Below are positions 1 through 11,963 of a stretch of 64,000 nt of DNA, piece by piece (positions within the stretch are counted from its first letter, which is position 1; each line of letters begins with the position of its first letter). The DNA is from Linum tenue (taxonomy: Eukaryota > Streptophyta > Magnoliopsida > Malpighiales > Linaceae): NCBI GenBank assembly GCA_946122785.1, contig CAMGYJ010000011.1, positions 22,073,007-22,137,006 of the forward strand, given 5' to 3'. The position numbers were made by a program, and so were the translations under genes. The notes beneath the pieces are model-generated. The model was given only the letters and a program-made list of their open reading frames with translations. It was not told the origin of the DNA and ran no database searches.

Positions 1-72
1 CCAAAACTTGCAGATTTCCTATATAAATGTTGAAATGGTGGTGAAGAAATTTCATTGTTTTGAGAGTAGCCA
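1..72 (+). repeat. Upstream copy of the TBL promoter segment
   Basis: This stretch is nearly identical to 1630-1709, directly upstream of the TBL gene. Both copies hold the TATA-like TATATAAAT (20-28 here) and the same block ending in GAGAGTAGCCAAA. The copy breaks off at about 72-77, where Mutator-like sequence starts, and it may extend left of the window. It could be the remnant of a tandemly duplicated TBL promoter or gene. Confidence 0.8.
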
Positions 73-77
73 AATGA

Positions 78-1373
78 GAAAGGTGACTAGACCGTTAACT
101 TAATGACGTGTCAATTTATTAAAATTAAAAATTAAAGAATGGATGATGTGGCAACTAAAAATAATAAAAATAACCTTAATATTTTCCATCCTGCACCCCT
201 CCCCTTTTCTTTCTTCATATTTTTCTTCTTCCTTGGCCCGTCCATGTTCTCCAAGCAAGCAGCAAGCAAGCCACCCATTCCAGTTTTGGTTTCGATTTTC
301 ATCTCGTTCTCCGGCGCCGCCATACCTTTGCGGGGGATTCTTCTTGATTGCGTCGCCATGGACAATCTGCACGACGCGATAGATCTTCTCCTGTTGGAAT
401 TAGAGATTCATGGTGCGACGATGGTGGGGAATTGTAGATCTACACCTACAATGTCAATATGCCGGTGGTGTGAGATTGGATGGAAGGGGGTGGTTGGCGG
501 CGGTTTCTGGTTTCCACTGCAAGTCTCTCCTTTTCTCTCTACTCTGTTTTCTTCACTTCCTTGATTTGTCATTATAAAGATCTACGAGAAAGTCACAAAC
601 TTGACCTCCTCCTTTCCCAACAGTGGCGCCTCGATCAAGAAACCCTAGAATTTCCGCAGCGCTGGCTAGATTATCCATGGAAGAATAGAAAATGGAGGAT
701 GTTGAGTATTGCTATCCTTTTTAATTTTGAAGTGATTTATTTCGGTTTTGGAGACCTAATTATGGTTGTGAACTTGTGATGATGATGATACCTCAAAAAA
801 CGCCAACTTAACAGCGGAATGAGGAGAGGGTGACTAGAGGTGTAAATGGGAGCTACGAGGCGGAGGCGGGGATGCCACGACAGTGGCCACGCCGGGTGAG
901 CTCGAGGAATCTATCAAGGAAGCGCTGAACCAGACGGCAGAGGACGTAGTCGGCGGCGAATTGGGGATTTTTGGCGTTTGGAAGGACTAAAGAATTTCTT
1001 AGGGCGAGTTTCAGCTCGAAACAAATAATTCCTAACTGAAGGCAATCGGCAGAGAGCGAAAAAAGCTAGTTTGCTTCTCTTGATCTTCTCTGGATCGTAA
1101 ACGGCGATTGAGTGACGGGGTTAACTATTTTTTTTTTTAATTTTTTTAAAATTATTTAAATTGACATGTCACTAAGTTAATGGTCTAGTCAGCTTTTTGG
1201 TTTGCCACGTCATCAAAAAACTGACAGAGTTAACTGAATCTGACAGAGACTAACGGTCGGTGACTAATGGTGTAACGATTCGCAAAGTTAGTGGCAAATA
1301 AGAAAGAAAAGTAATTCGGGTGGCAAACATGAAAATTTTATATAATTTAAGTGACCAAACGTGTAATTTAGCC
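78..1373. mobile_element. Mutator-like (MULE) non-autonomous element, left end truncated
   Basis: Positions about 80-125 are the inverted complement of about 1150-1197, sharing GACTAGACC and the TGACATGTCAATTT-like block. The right end (1198-1373) carries the usual outer part of such plant MULE ends, read inward from GGCTAAATTACACG on the minus strand. The outer part of the left terminal repeat is absent, so the left end is truncated at the promoter-copy junction. The interior (200-1100) is GC-richer and has short open frames but no transposase. It may be captured gene sequence, but I recognise no product. No clean target-site duplication is visible. Confidence 0.6.
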
Positions 1374-1629
1374 TTTTTTATAAAAAAAATCACCTGACAG
1401 CAACTTGCATACAAATTATGACACGCTGGATAATTCTTACCATAAACCTGCAATGAGAAAGTTTTAGCTATTTTTCCAAAACAAGAACGTACTACCATAA
1501 GAATAATAAATTAATAAAAGAAAGAAAAGGAAAAGGCAGGCTCATGTGAGCCAAAAAATTGAAATAGGGGCAAGCAATTAAATGAGAAAAACATATTCCC
1601 ATAGTTACTCACGAGTAGTCCCTTATCCC

Positions 1630-1790
1630 AACTTGCAGAATTCCTATATAAATGTTGAAATGGTGGTGAAGAAATTTCATTGTTTTGAGAGTAGCCAAAC
1701 TGATTCTTGAATTCCCTTTCTTCCTCTCTCTGTGTGTGCCAGACAACTTTCCTATATATATAGGTAGCGACACGCTAGGTCCCAGGCAAC
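1630..1790 (+). promoter_or_regulatory. Core promoter of the TBL gene
   Basis: A TATA-like TATATAAAT lies at 1645-1653, about 140 bp before the ATG, and a second TATATATATA run lies at 1753-1762, about 30 bp before it. The first box is more plausible because it leaves a normal 5' leader; the second would leave almost none. The segment 1630-1709 is duplicated at 1-72. The transcription start is inferred, not seen. Confidence 0.5.
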
Positions 1791-4700
1791 ATGATCCGTT
1801 TGGCTCTGGTGTTGGCTGCATTAATGGCCGCCGGTAGAGGTGCGGCGGCAGCCGCCAATTCTATCACGCAGCAGCGGTGCGATCTGTACCAAGGAAGCTG
1901 GGTTCCGGACAGCGCCGACTGCCCTCTCTACGATTCCTCGGCATGCCCTTTCATCCGCAAAGAGTTCGACTGTCTCAAGTATGGGCGGCCGGACCATCAG
2001 TACCTCCAATACCGATGGCAGCCATCTGACGCCGCCTGTTCTCTGCCCAGGTTAGGTATCACCAAAACTAAATTCTTCATCATTACACTACTCTTCTTGC
2101 CCTGCTTTAATTTTGCAAAAGAAGAATGCGATTCTGCTTCTTCTGATGATGAATGAGAAATTTGTTTTTTTTTTTTCTTTTCTTCTTTTTGTAAAGAAAG
2201 CGACATGCTGATGATGAATGATTGACGAGATCATTGTTTGAGAAACAGACACACATTCGATGGGTAAATTAATAACGTGCAAGTCTAACTAAACCCCTTT
2301 TGCTTATATCCATACACATGCAATTGGGTGGCTTCAACTTGTCCATCTGATTCTGTCAAAAATGAAAAAAAGAAAAAAAAACAAAACTTGTCCATCCATC
2401 TGATAAAGGACCCCAAAGCAGATCTGATCGAGCAGCTTCTACAAACCCATGTACCATTAGATTTTCTTAAGAAAAAATAAATTAATATCGTGGTGCAAAT
2501 CAAATCATTCTTCGTTGGGTAGGGCAGATGGATCTGCGTCTCGAAGTATATGGGTGGGATATTAATTGACTTCTTAACCTCTGATTAATTGTTATGAAGC
2601 CTGTCCGACAATGACTAATCAATTGGTATAGGGGAATGTATTTGTATAATCATGATGGCCGTTTCTGTTGCCGGCGCTTGCACATGTCCACGATGTTCGT
2701 CGGTGAATAATACTTATATATGCTTTTATTTTGTATGTTTTTCTTTTCTCGTGTCAATGAATGAATGAATATTTACATGTGGTTTGTTGCAGATTTAATG
2801 GGTTGGAATTCTTGATGAAGATGAAGGGGAAGAAGATTATGTTCGTGGGAGACTCGTTGAGTATGAATCAGTACGACTCACTGTTATGCATGCTTCATGC
2901 AGCTGCTCCCAATTCCAACATTACCCGTGATTCTCAACCTCTTCCGACCGTCACCTTCCAGGTTATACAATAATGAATTCCCCTCCTTTTTCTCATATCA
3001 TCAAGACATCAACTACTTCTTCATGTCATATATTCCAATAATTTGTATATCTTATTTTAGGTTAGTTTTTATTTGGTTTATGGGATTTCAAATTCCATAT
3101 ATCAAATCATTTGTTTGAATGCTAATTAAATGTAGTATCTTGATTCACCCAAATGCATATTTAGTTTATTACTAGTCATTTTCAATTACACCTCAATAGA
3201 CTGTCATTTTAATTCCTCACAATATCAAATATAATTTGTTGTAAATTAAAAGTTCAGGTACCACACAAAAAAATAGGTATTAAATTGTAATTCTACCAAC
3301 AAAATCTTCCCCCGCCTATTTGGAAAAAACCATTCAATTTCAGTTACTACATTCTAATAAATACAAGATTTAGATACTAAACAACTTTTTTTTTAAAAGT
3401 ATGTTTGGCTAGTGATGTCCAAATTGAAAAAAGACCCATAAAATCTCAAATAGATAAAGTTGCAAGAATTTTTTTTGAAATATTTGATTTGAATTATATG
3501 TATTTTAAGTGTAAGATTTTCAATATTTTATTTTTCTATATCATTTTGTTATCTCTCTTTCTTCATTGACTAACTATATATCTTTGGTTTGGGCGAAGTT
3601 GATCACACAGTACAACTAGCCCGTCCAAAAGATTGGGAGGACCATGTCCAGCTAGACTTGTTTATTAGCCCCAACTTTGTGGAATCTTACGTCTCAGCAG
3701 CAGCATAGCCCAACTCTAAAGTTCTTTTTTTTTCTTTCGTGGGTACCCAACTCTAAAGTTCTAAAGTTGAGCCCATTATAACGTGATTTTTTTTATTTAT
3801 AAACCCACATTAATTAAACTGTTTTCTAAACCATATATACCTTTTAAAAACCAAGATTAGGCAAATTAGTAGATGAATTTCTACAATAGGCAGAAAAATA
3901 GCCAGATTTTTTTAGGACAAAAAAAAAGCCTACGAATATGAATTTGACCATTAGATTTAAATCAGCGCAAGTACGTAATCTCGCATTTGCCTTATTGGTC
4001 CGGATTGATAGTCTATGTGCCCATCAATGATTTTCTTGTTTCACAAGAATGTAACTATTTTGAAAATTCGAATCATTATCCTCTCAGGAATAAAATTACG
4101 GTTCATTAAGAGATATTTTATTTGCTTATCCATTTCGTAAGTTAATTAGGTAATTGTCTAACTTGGGTTTTTGGATTAATCAGGATTATGGAGTGTCGAT
4201 AATATTGTTCACAAGCCATTATTTGGTAGATATCCAGCAGGACAAGATAGGTCCTGTGTTAAATCTGAATTCAATGAGCAGCGGCAATCTGTGGAAGCAA
4301 ATGGATGTGCTGATTTTCAACACCTGGCTTTGGTGGTACAGGACAGGTCCTAAGCAAGGGTACTATATATACCTTGGGTCCATATATCACCAAATGCCTA
4401 ATGACAATAAAATATTTATAAAAAAAAATGATTATTACAATGTTATCAATAATGCACTAATTATGATGCTGATGATGCAACAATTTTAGATGGGAATACA
4501 TTCAAGATGGCAAGACCATATCCAAGGATATGAACAGAATGACTGCGTTTACAAGAGCCTTGCAGACGTGGGCAAAATGGGTAGACTCAAGCGTGGATAC
4601 AAGTAAAACAGCGCTCTTCTTCCAAGGCGTTTCTCCAGCCCATTACGAGTAAGTGGCGCCCTTGAATTTGGTTTGGTCCGGTCGCTAGCTAGCTAATTAA

Positions 4701-5061
4701 GTTAGGATTCCGATATGGGCTTTGTGTTTTAATTATGTCCGTAATTATTTATTTGTGCAGTGGGGCCGGTTGGGGGGAGGCAGGGGTGAGAGATTGTTCG
4801 CGCGAGACGACACCAATCGCAGCAGGAGCCACCCGAGGCGTGGTTCCATTGGCGCTACAAGTGCAAGAGGACATCCTGAGAAGCATAAGGAAGCCGGTCC
4901 ATTTCCTGAATATAACCGCAATGTCGTACATGAGAAAAGATGGGCATCCAGCATCCCACAACGGCCTTGGTGGCATGGATTGTACGCACTGGTGCGTTGC
5001 TGGCGTCCCTGATACTTGGAACCAAATCCTATCAACAACACTACTCACTCAGTCGGGATAA
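1791..5061 (+). CDS. TRICHOME BIREFRINGENCE-LIKE / PMR5-family protein (putative polysaccharide O-acetyltransferase), five exons
   Basis: Five exons with GT-AG introns join in frame to 354 residues: 1791-2050, 2793-2961, 4184-4359, 4490-4648 and 4761-5061 (stop TAA 5059-5061). Residues 1-22 form a hydrophobic, alanine-rich signal or anchor segment. The PMR5N domain follows, with the CDLYQGSWV block and the [17 protein letters not shown] block. The GDS motif is VGDSLS at residues 105-110 and the C-terminal DxxH motif is DCTH at 328-331; these are the expected catalytic Ser, Asp and His. Family members act in the Golgi and O-acetylate xylan, mannan, pectin or xyloglucan. Which substrate is used cannot be read here. 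Length and order match short TBL proteins (TBL37-43-like). No frame breaks were found, so the gene looks functional. Intron 2 (2962-4183) is the longest and AT-rich. Splice sites were assigned by reading-frame continuity and family fit. Confidence 0.9.
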
Positions 5062-5627
5062 TTACCGAAACAAACAATCCAATGCCAGAATATTCTTATG
5101 TCCATTTGCATGGTTATTACATCGCTTGCTAATTATTAGATTGTTCTCTTTTTTTTCAAACAAATAAAAAAGAAAAAGATGATGAAGAGCTTAATAGCAT
5201 AAAAAGGAATATTTGTAGTTATGAATTGACGCGGTTGGAAGCTCTAGGGTTCGCTAGCGTCGAACCCAAACGAAGACAACAAGCTAGCAAGCCGCAATAA
5301 TCTTGTCACGATAACACCAGAAATCCACCGGTAAAAGGAATGCCCTTAGGTTTAATTGAAAGTATTGATAATGTTTCCAACGTCAGAACACAAGCTTAAA
5401 TAGACATACAATTCTAACCCAATTCCTTGCGGAAAAAGAAAAGGAATAAAACCTAAATAAACAAGGTCAAACAAAATAAACAAGGAAAAGGCCATGCAGA
5501 CTAGTCTCGTGCAAATTCGTTCTCCACCTGGATTGCCGCCTCAATCTTGTATGCTAGCTGTCCTGCATCATGAATTGAGAAGAGCATTCTGATTTTTCGA
5601 AGGAGCATGCTCTTTGCTTGAAGCAAC
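5062..5627. other. 3' flank of the TBL gene; unidentified repeat-like DNA
   Basis: The first part (to about 5180) is AT-rich with A-rich runs and probably includes the TBL 3' UTR and polyadenylation region. From about 5210 to 5620 the sequence resembles retroelement-derived DNA, but I cannot assign it to an element or find an open frame. Confidence 0.35.
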
Positions 5628-5679
5628 TGATAAGAAAACATAAATAACAAACTAAGAGCACCGGATTTTACGTTGTTTC

Positions 5680-6154
5680 TGTTAGAAATCGAACAGGAAA
5701 AATTAGATTACCGATATGGCTAAGTCGCGGACTAGGTCAATCTCTTTAAGACGTTCGCGACACTACCTCGTTATTCGCACAGCAGACTATCAGCCGGTCG
5801 CCTCCAGGATAAAACAACCACTCTTTTGATTTGCTCAGCGATTTTGCGCGAAAAAACAAAGCTCTTTGAATCTCACTCTTTCGTGTTTCTGCTCTCTGAG
5901 GTGTGTTTAGAGGGTCTAGGGGTCTGCTACTTATAGGAGCAGAAAACCCAGAATATTCCCTCTTTCTTTGGGAATAAGTCACATTTTAATTAGGAAGATA
6001 ATTACTCCCATAATTAAAATTTAATTTATTCAGTTAATTAATCCTAATAATCTCCATAATATTCTTTTTATTAATTATCCTTCTTATTTTCGTATCTAGG
6101 AAGAATACTGGATAATTAATTCAATATAGCTTTCAAAGCTATTCATTCCCAACA
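5680..6154 (-). repeat. 3' LTR of the inner copia element
   Basis: 475 bp, the same length as its partner at 10693-11167, bounded by TG and CA and followed on the plus strand by the complement of a polypurine tract. Substitutions against the partner LTR are frequent enough to show this is not a very recent insertion. Confidence 0.88.
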
Positions 6155-9100
6155 ATCCCCCACTTGAATAGTTTTGAAACTATCTCTGAGCATCAATAGA
6201 TCCATAAAATCGGGCATAAGCTAAGGTATCGCGAAGATTTGAACCTTAGCGTAGTGGTTACACTTCCGATTTCATAAGGGTGACTCGTAGTCTTGAACCC
6301 TATCTCAGAAAATGTAGCACACCGGATCTTTTCATTGAGTGATATTCTCTCATAGGCCGTGCGTTTATGGCCATGCACGTTATCCCGGTTTAGTGAACGC
6401 TCTAACAACTTTGTGCCTCCAAAGTTCCATAGAGAGCGGCCCCACTCCCACATTCACATAGGTGAGTCTATCAGAAGTACCACCAAAGTAAAGTACTCCA
6501 CCCCACATAGGGTATAGATCTCATTAAGATTTGTTGTTACCCATTGAACCCATTTCTTGGGATCTCCAATCTATTGGGTCAGATTACCATCACTTGTAGT
6601 CCGTGGTTCAGTAGACATAAGTCTCATACCCTTGGCGGTATTCTGGACTTTCTCTCTAGGTAATTCTTTCGTCAAAGGATCAGCTAGATTCTGTTCGGAT
6701 ATGATCCACCCTCATTGCTCCTATCGTTAGGAGTTCTCTTACAGTACTGTGCTTACGACGAATTTTTCGTCTATTTTTGTTCTAGAACCAGTTCCCTTCT
6801 TTAGCAATAGCTGCGGTGCTATCACAATGAATCAACTACCAGAGGGATCGGTCTTTCCCATAAAGGAATCTCTAGTAGTGACCCTCTCAATCAATTTTTC
6901 TCTTTACTAGCCATTGCTAGCTCTATCATTTCTGATTTCTTAGTTGATTGAGCCAGAATCGTTTACTTCTTAGAATTCCAAGACATAACTCTTCCAGTGA
7001 TGTTTAAAACATGTCCATTTGATGCCTTGGAGTCTTCTATAGGGTATTATCGTCCGCATTAATATACCCTACCAATAAGTAAGAACCTTTGATAACTTAT
7101 ATCAAGGTCTATTGTTCTCTAAGGTGTCTCATGACCCTTTTCAATAGCATTTCAATGCTTCATACTAGGACAATCAGTAACCTGCCAAATACCCCCACTA
7201 TATCGGTTCTCAAGTTTATCAGGTGCTTCTTTCACGTTGTCGATGCTAGTATGTTCTTACTTTCTTACACCGTCTTTGGTGCTCTTTAAAAATTATGCTA
7301 GCACCATCAAACATTTATGCAGGTGTTGAGCTTGTATTTCTTCTAGATCTAACTGTTTATTTAGATTGATCTAGATGAAATCTCTTTCAGTGTCCTAGTA
7401 GTCTGGATAATCTTGATTCATCCAGATCTTTTACCTTCATAATTCTCAAACAACATGGTTTTTCATAGTATTGACATCACGAGTCTTTGTACCAAAGATC
7501 GATGTGTCATTCATAATGCAAGTGTCATTCTCAAATTTGTACTAAATGCACTTGTCACTTCCACTTTTAAAACCATGAGAGAGAATCTGTTCTGAGTCTA
7601 TTTCAAATCATATAATGATTTGTCTAACCATAGACTCTAGAAGCATGTTCAAGAATAACAACTTCTTAGGTTGTCTCATGTAGATTTCTTTATCTAAGTC
7701 ACCATTCACAAAAGAAGTTTAACATCCATATGATGGTTGTTATTCTGCATATTGGTGAATAGATATCAAATAAATCTACAATTTTTCCTCTTCATCTAAA
7801 GCCTTAGCTACTAGGCGATCATTATACTCATAAACTAAACCATCAGGTTTCAGTTTTTCTTTTAGGAATCCATTTATTACCTTGGCTTCATTGCCAGGAG
7901 GTAATTCTCAAAGATGCCAAATCTTGTTTGGTTCCACCGATATATTACCCAAGGCTTGACAACCAAGAGGTAACTCCACACAATTCTAAGTCTTACTAGA
8001 CTCCACAAATTCCATTTCGTTAATAATGGATTCTCCCACAAATCTGCATCTTTATGGAAATTCGAACTTCTAGCAGACTTGTAGGATCTCTTCTTGGGGT
8101 GTAAATAACAAATTCATATCCAAAATCTTTTCGCGATTTATGATTCATTTGTCTCTTCTGAGTTCATACCCAGATTCATCACCCCCACTAGTTATCCATT
8201 ATTAATAGCAGGCAAGATATCACCCCCACTATTTCTCGATTTAAATGGAATGACATTAATGGATTCTACACAACAATAAGTATTTCATTTCATAAGCTTA
8301 TGTGTTATATTATATATTGATAACACAATCAATAAAAAACTCTCATGCTCATCCTATATTGCACTGATTCTCAAACTATACCATATGAAAAAGGCATTTT
8401 ATAAATAACGTTTTACGTCAAAAGCATCACATCTTTAATTAGTGCAATCAATAATAATGTGATAAAGCATTTCACATTAATCTCATTCACCCATTTCAAA
8501 ATGAACCAAATCCAAAGATTCTGATTCTCTAATAACATATTTAAGAGTCATTTTACTTTATCATCATATGTGTACTCTTATGACCATGACCAATAGTGGA
8601 GTGAGCAATAATCAGCAACACTTTCTTAATAGCATATGTCTTAGTATGCTTCGAGATACCATTATTCAACCACCATTCTTAAGAGTTACCAACATGGTTA
8701 ATCTCTGCTCTTTTGTCAGTCATCACAGCCACCAATCCTTCTCTTCAATCAAGGTAACACTAAAACTAGTGTTATACTTGTTCCTACACTTTAGTGTCAC
8801 ATGACCTAATTTCTCGCAACTATTGTAGAGAAATAAAACGTCATTCTTAGAGGATTGGCCGATAATCCTTTAGTTACCACGAATTGTACCATTTTAATTG
8901 GTGTGGATATGATTTGGTTTGCTATGCTGATTATTGAACCTTATTAGGGTTTAGAAACATACAAATGGTTCTCATAGTACTGACAAACAGTACTTCTAAT
9001 AAATATGGGCATATAACCCATTCCACTAGCATATTTACTATAGAATCTACATTCATATATGCTTTAGAGTATGCATTTATATCATCAAAATTACTCTACT

Positions 9101-9285
9101 TTGTAGCATGTACACAAAATTGTACTCTAATCGTTAGGAAGCCATATCTCAATGTCAATATGATCATGCATCAATTATCGTTTCTCTAGCATTCTCAAAA
9201 TTTCTCAATTACATGCATAGAGATATATGGAATAGATTATATTTTTCCATTCATTGATAAATTACGAAAAGGGTTTTAGTTCTTA
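6155..9285 (-). pseudogene. Decayed copia pol (integrase to RNase H) of the inner element
   Basis: No long frame survives, but minus-strand translation in mixed frames recovers copia RNase H (about 6650-7100) and the N-terminal part of reverse transcriptase (about 7700-8100). The order is as expected for copia. The stretch is AT-rich with many stops and indels. Integrase, protease and gag should lie between about 8100 and 9285, but I could not recognise them with confidence. Confidence 0.65.
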
Positions 9286-9639
9286 CCTCTTTTCAACGGG
9301 ATGCTTCAACACCTCCTCGTTCTTCGGCGTGCTAAATACCCTCTAATTCCTTTTATTTCATCTGCTACCATAGAGGAGCCCGGGAAGTGATCGAGTGTCG
9401 CCAATTGGTCTCAAGTTTCTTATTTGGCTTGATAGATTCTCACACTCATTGTTACTTCTGCACTATCGGCACTTGCTGTGGCTACATTATTAATAAATGC
9501 CCTGCAGAGTTGATATGTATGGAGTAGTACTACCAGCTCCATGTTCTTCTTCGCCAACGGAAGCAACAACATATGCTTTTCTTGGCAATTCAACCTCATA
9601 GTTGAAGCCGAGGGAAACAGGTCAAATGCTTCATTATTT

Positions 9640-10315
9640 TGGCATCCCGGATCCCACCACCTCTTTGTCAGTTGTCACTCACCAAAACCAATCAAGAAAG
9701 TAGAGCACTTCAGCTAATCGAAAATCAGTGCCAATGTAAGGCCTTCCTTGCAACTAATTACGGGGAAGCAGATAAAGTTTCTGGAACTCCAATCGATCTG
9801 GCCACGCCGAGCAAACAAACTCCAATGTGTCGCCACCGTTGACTTTAGAGTTCAGACACGCCGACGAGCAAGCTGATATGAAGCCATAAATCCTCGCCCG
9901 AGCTATCCTCTCCTATCTTCGGGACAAGTTCGTACCTGTCGAACATTGTGGTTTCAATTTTAATCTCTTCGGAAGCGCCCAAATTCCTTGTCATTGCCAT
10001 CCACTGCTGCCCCCGCCGATCTTCCACGACGAAGGAATCGAAGTTTACCGCCGGCCGTTGAAGCGGGGCGTATTCGTACTGGTATTCGATCTCGTTGTCA
10101 AGGATCCGGAGGATATTGGCCGGCCTCGGAAGGTGATTTGGAAATTGGAAGTCATGTCTGAGGCGAAAGCTGTGGAGTGGAAGAGACGACAAGCGGTGGT
10201 CGGCTTTGGAGGAAAGGACGAGGTCGGTGACTGCATTCGAGTGAGCTCAAGGCTCTATTTGCTGTTCGAACCAACCTAGCAGCCGTCTCTATTGTCGGTG
10301 ATGTGATTTCGAGGG
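9640..10315 (-). pseudogene. Captured host gene fragment: mitochondrial glycoprotein family (p32/MAM33/C1QBP-like)
   Basis: The open frame 9845-10192 (minus) has p32-family signatures: a DNEIEYQYEYA stretch, VEDRRGQQW, EEIKIETTMFD and DLWLHISLLV. After a small frame-shifting insertion near 9843 the next frame continues with GGDTLEFVCSAWPDRLEFQK and LYLLP, a hallmark of this family, then GRPYIGTDFR near 9730. Upstream (about 10200-10310), in another frame, AARLVRTANRALSS resembles a mitochondrial targeting peptide. p32/MAM33 proteins are acidic, trimeric mitochondrial-matrix proteins. The fragment is sense to the copia element, between its 5' LTR and pol. It has at least two frameshifts and a stop, so it is a pseudogene. 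Contiguity from targeting peptide to C-terminal part suggests few or no introns, but this is inference. Confidence 0.75.
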
Positions 10316-10692
10316 TCTCGTTGGCGGTCAAATGCTGGGTTTAACTGTTCTTTCCAATCAGACGGCTGCTTTTGATTGTTCCTTCATTATCTCCGCCACT
10401 AACTCCCATGTTCTTTTCATCGCAGACACAACCAGTAGGGTCAACAATAAAAGAACACAAAAGAGTAGAAATTTGAATAATCATAAGGGAAATTCTCCAA
10501 TCTCACCTCAAAGCGTGTTCTTCTTCTTCCTGTACGCCCCAGCAGCACAGCGGCAGTCTCCCAGTCGTATCCCTCTATCTCGCCGAGAGAAACAAAAGAA
10601 GCGGGGGAGTTGTGCCCATGAATCCACAGTCTCACGTGAGCCAGAATTGGCACTCTGTTCGATAAAAATAACAGCAACCAACGTCTTAAAAT

Positions 10693-11167
10693 TGTTAGAA
10701 ATCGAACGGAAAAATTAGGTTATCGATTTGGCTGAGTCGCGGACTAGATCGCTCTCTTTAAGACGTTCGCGACACTGCCTCGTTATTCGCACAGCAGACT
10801 ATCAGTCGGTCGCCTCCAGGATAAAACAGGCACTCTTTTGATTTGCTCAGCGATTTTGTGCGAAAAACCGGAGCTCTTTGAATCTCACACTCTCTCGTGT
10901 TTCTGCTCTCTAAGGTGTGTTTAGAGGGTCTAGGGGTCTGCTATTTATAGGAGCAGAAATCCCAGAATATTCCCTCTTTCTTTGGGAATAAGTCACATTT
11001 TAATTAGGAAGATAATTACTCTCATAATTAAAATATATTATATTAAGATATTAATCCTAATTATCTCCATAATATTCTTTTTATTAATTATATTTCTTAT
11101 TTTCGTATCTAGGAAGAATACTGGATAATTAATTCAATATAGCTTTCAAAGCTATTCATTCCCAACA
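10693..11167 (-). repeat. 5' LTR of the inner copia element
   Basis: 475 bp, TG...CA, partner of 5680-6154. The DNA just inside it shows no TGGTATCAGAGC-type primer site. About 380 bp of unassigned sequence separates it from the captured p32-like fragment. Confidence 0.88.
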
Positions 11168-11401
11168 GTTTCTCTGAGTATCAGGACTAGCCCATGGGAG
11201 AGGTAGCAATCTATAGAGTCAATCTTATTCAGCTTTTGTTTCTCAAAAAAAATATTCAGCTTTTTATACATGGTACATAGGGATCATATATATACATATA
11301 TATAGCTAGGGTATAACAAATGTAACTATAATCCTACTTAGCTTAGGTACGTAAGAATGGAATATTACAATAAGATATCTAAACTAAGTAAACTCATATG
11401 T

Positions 11402-11674
11402 TCAACACCCTCCCTCAAATTGATGCTGCTTACGCAACATCAATTTTTTAGACAAGTACCAATGGCGGCTGGTGCCAACTGCCTTTGTCAACAAATCTGC
11501 AGTATGATCTTCTGTTGACAAATAGCTAAGTTGGATGACTCCTTTGGATACAAGTTGCTGTATATAATGAACATGGGTCTCAATATGTTTTGTCCGATCG
11601 TGTAGAACTGGATTAGTTGCAATCCAAATGGCGCTTGTATTATCCCCAAACAGTCTCATAGGCTTACGGCACAC
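11402..11674 (-). pseudogene. RNase H C-terminal fragment of the outer copia
   Basis: The 90-residue frame carries FGDNTSAIWIATNPVLHDR, TKHIETHVHYI and LTKAVGTSRHWYL, the standard end of copia RNase H. It runs directly into the purine tract and 3' LTR. The upstream reverse transcriptase and the first part of RNase H are deleted. Confidence 0.88.
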
Positions 11675-11963
11675 AACACCCAGAAATTTCGTACGCCTGA
11701 CTAAACTCTTGTGCCACTACCTGCCCCTTATGTCTTTCAATCATACCATCTGGTCTCATCTTCACAACATATACCCATTTACTCCCAATTACAGACATCT
11801 CTGGAGTACGCGGGACCATATCTCATGTCTGATTTCCTCTAATGCATCAATCTCATCTACCCATTACGGACATCTCTGGAGTACGCGGGACCAAACTCAG
11901 CCCGAGCGGTGGGATCCTTGAGAGAGTAAAATGGGATATGCTCGATAAAGAGAACATGACAAG

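Larger units (their letters stand above)
5680..11167 (-). mobile_element. Inner Ty1/copia retrotransposon inserted in the LTR of the outer copia
   Basis: Two 475-bp LTRs (5680-6154 and 10693-11167), roughly 90 percent alike, run from TGTTAGAAATCG to CATTCCCAACA as read on the plus strand. The target-site duplication is GTTTC (5675-5679 and 11168-11172). The element reads on the minus strand: its purine tract CAAGTGGGGGAT lies next to the left LTR. Decayed pol is visible on the minus strand. RNase H lies at about 6650-7100 (HCDSTAAIAK, IRRKHSTVREL and DHIRTE-like blocks). The start of reverse transcriptase lies at about 7700-8100 (WIPKRK and RLVAKA-like blocks). No standard initiator-tRNA primer site follows the 5' LTR; instead a host-gene fragment lies close by (9640-10315). 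Confidence 0.85.

Noticed and set aside
139..564. 141-codon plus-strand open frame as a host gene
   Set aside because: It lies inside a Mutator-like element, overlaps other open frames of similar length on both strands, and shows no recognisable domain.
9845..10192. The frame read as copia gag
   Set aside because: It lacks gag features, and the surrounding frames carry p32-family motifs such as LEFVCSAWPDRLE.
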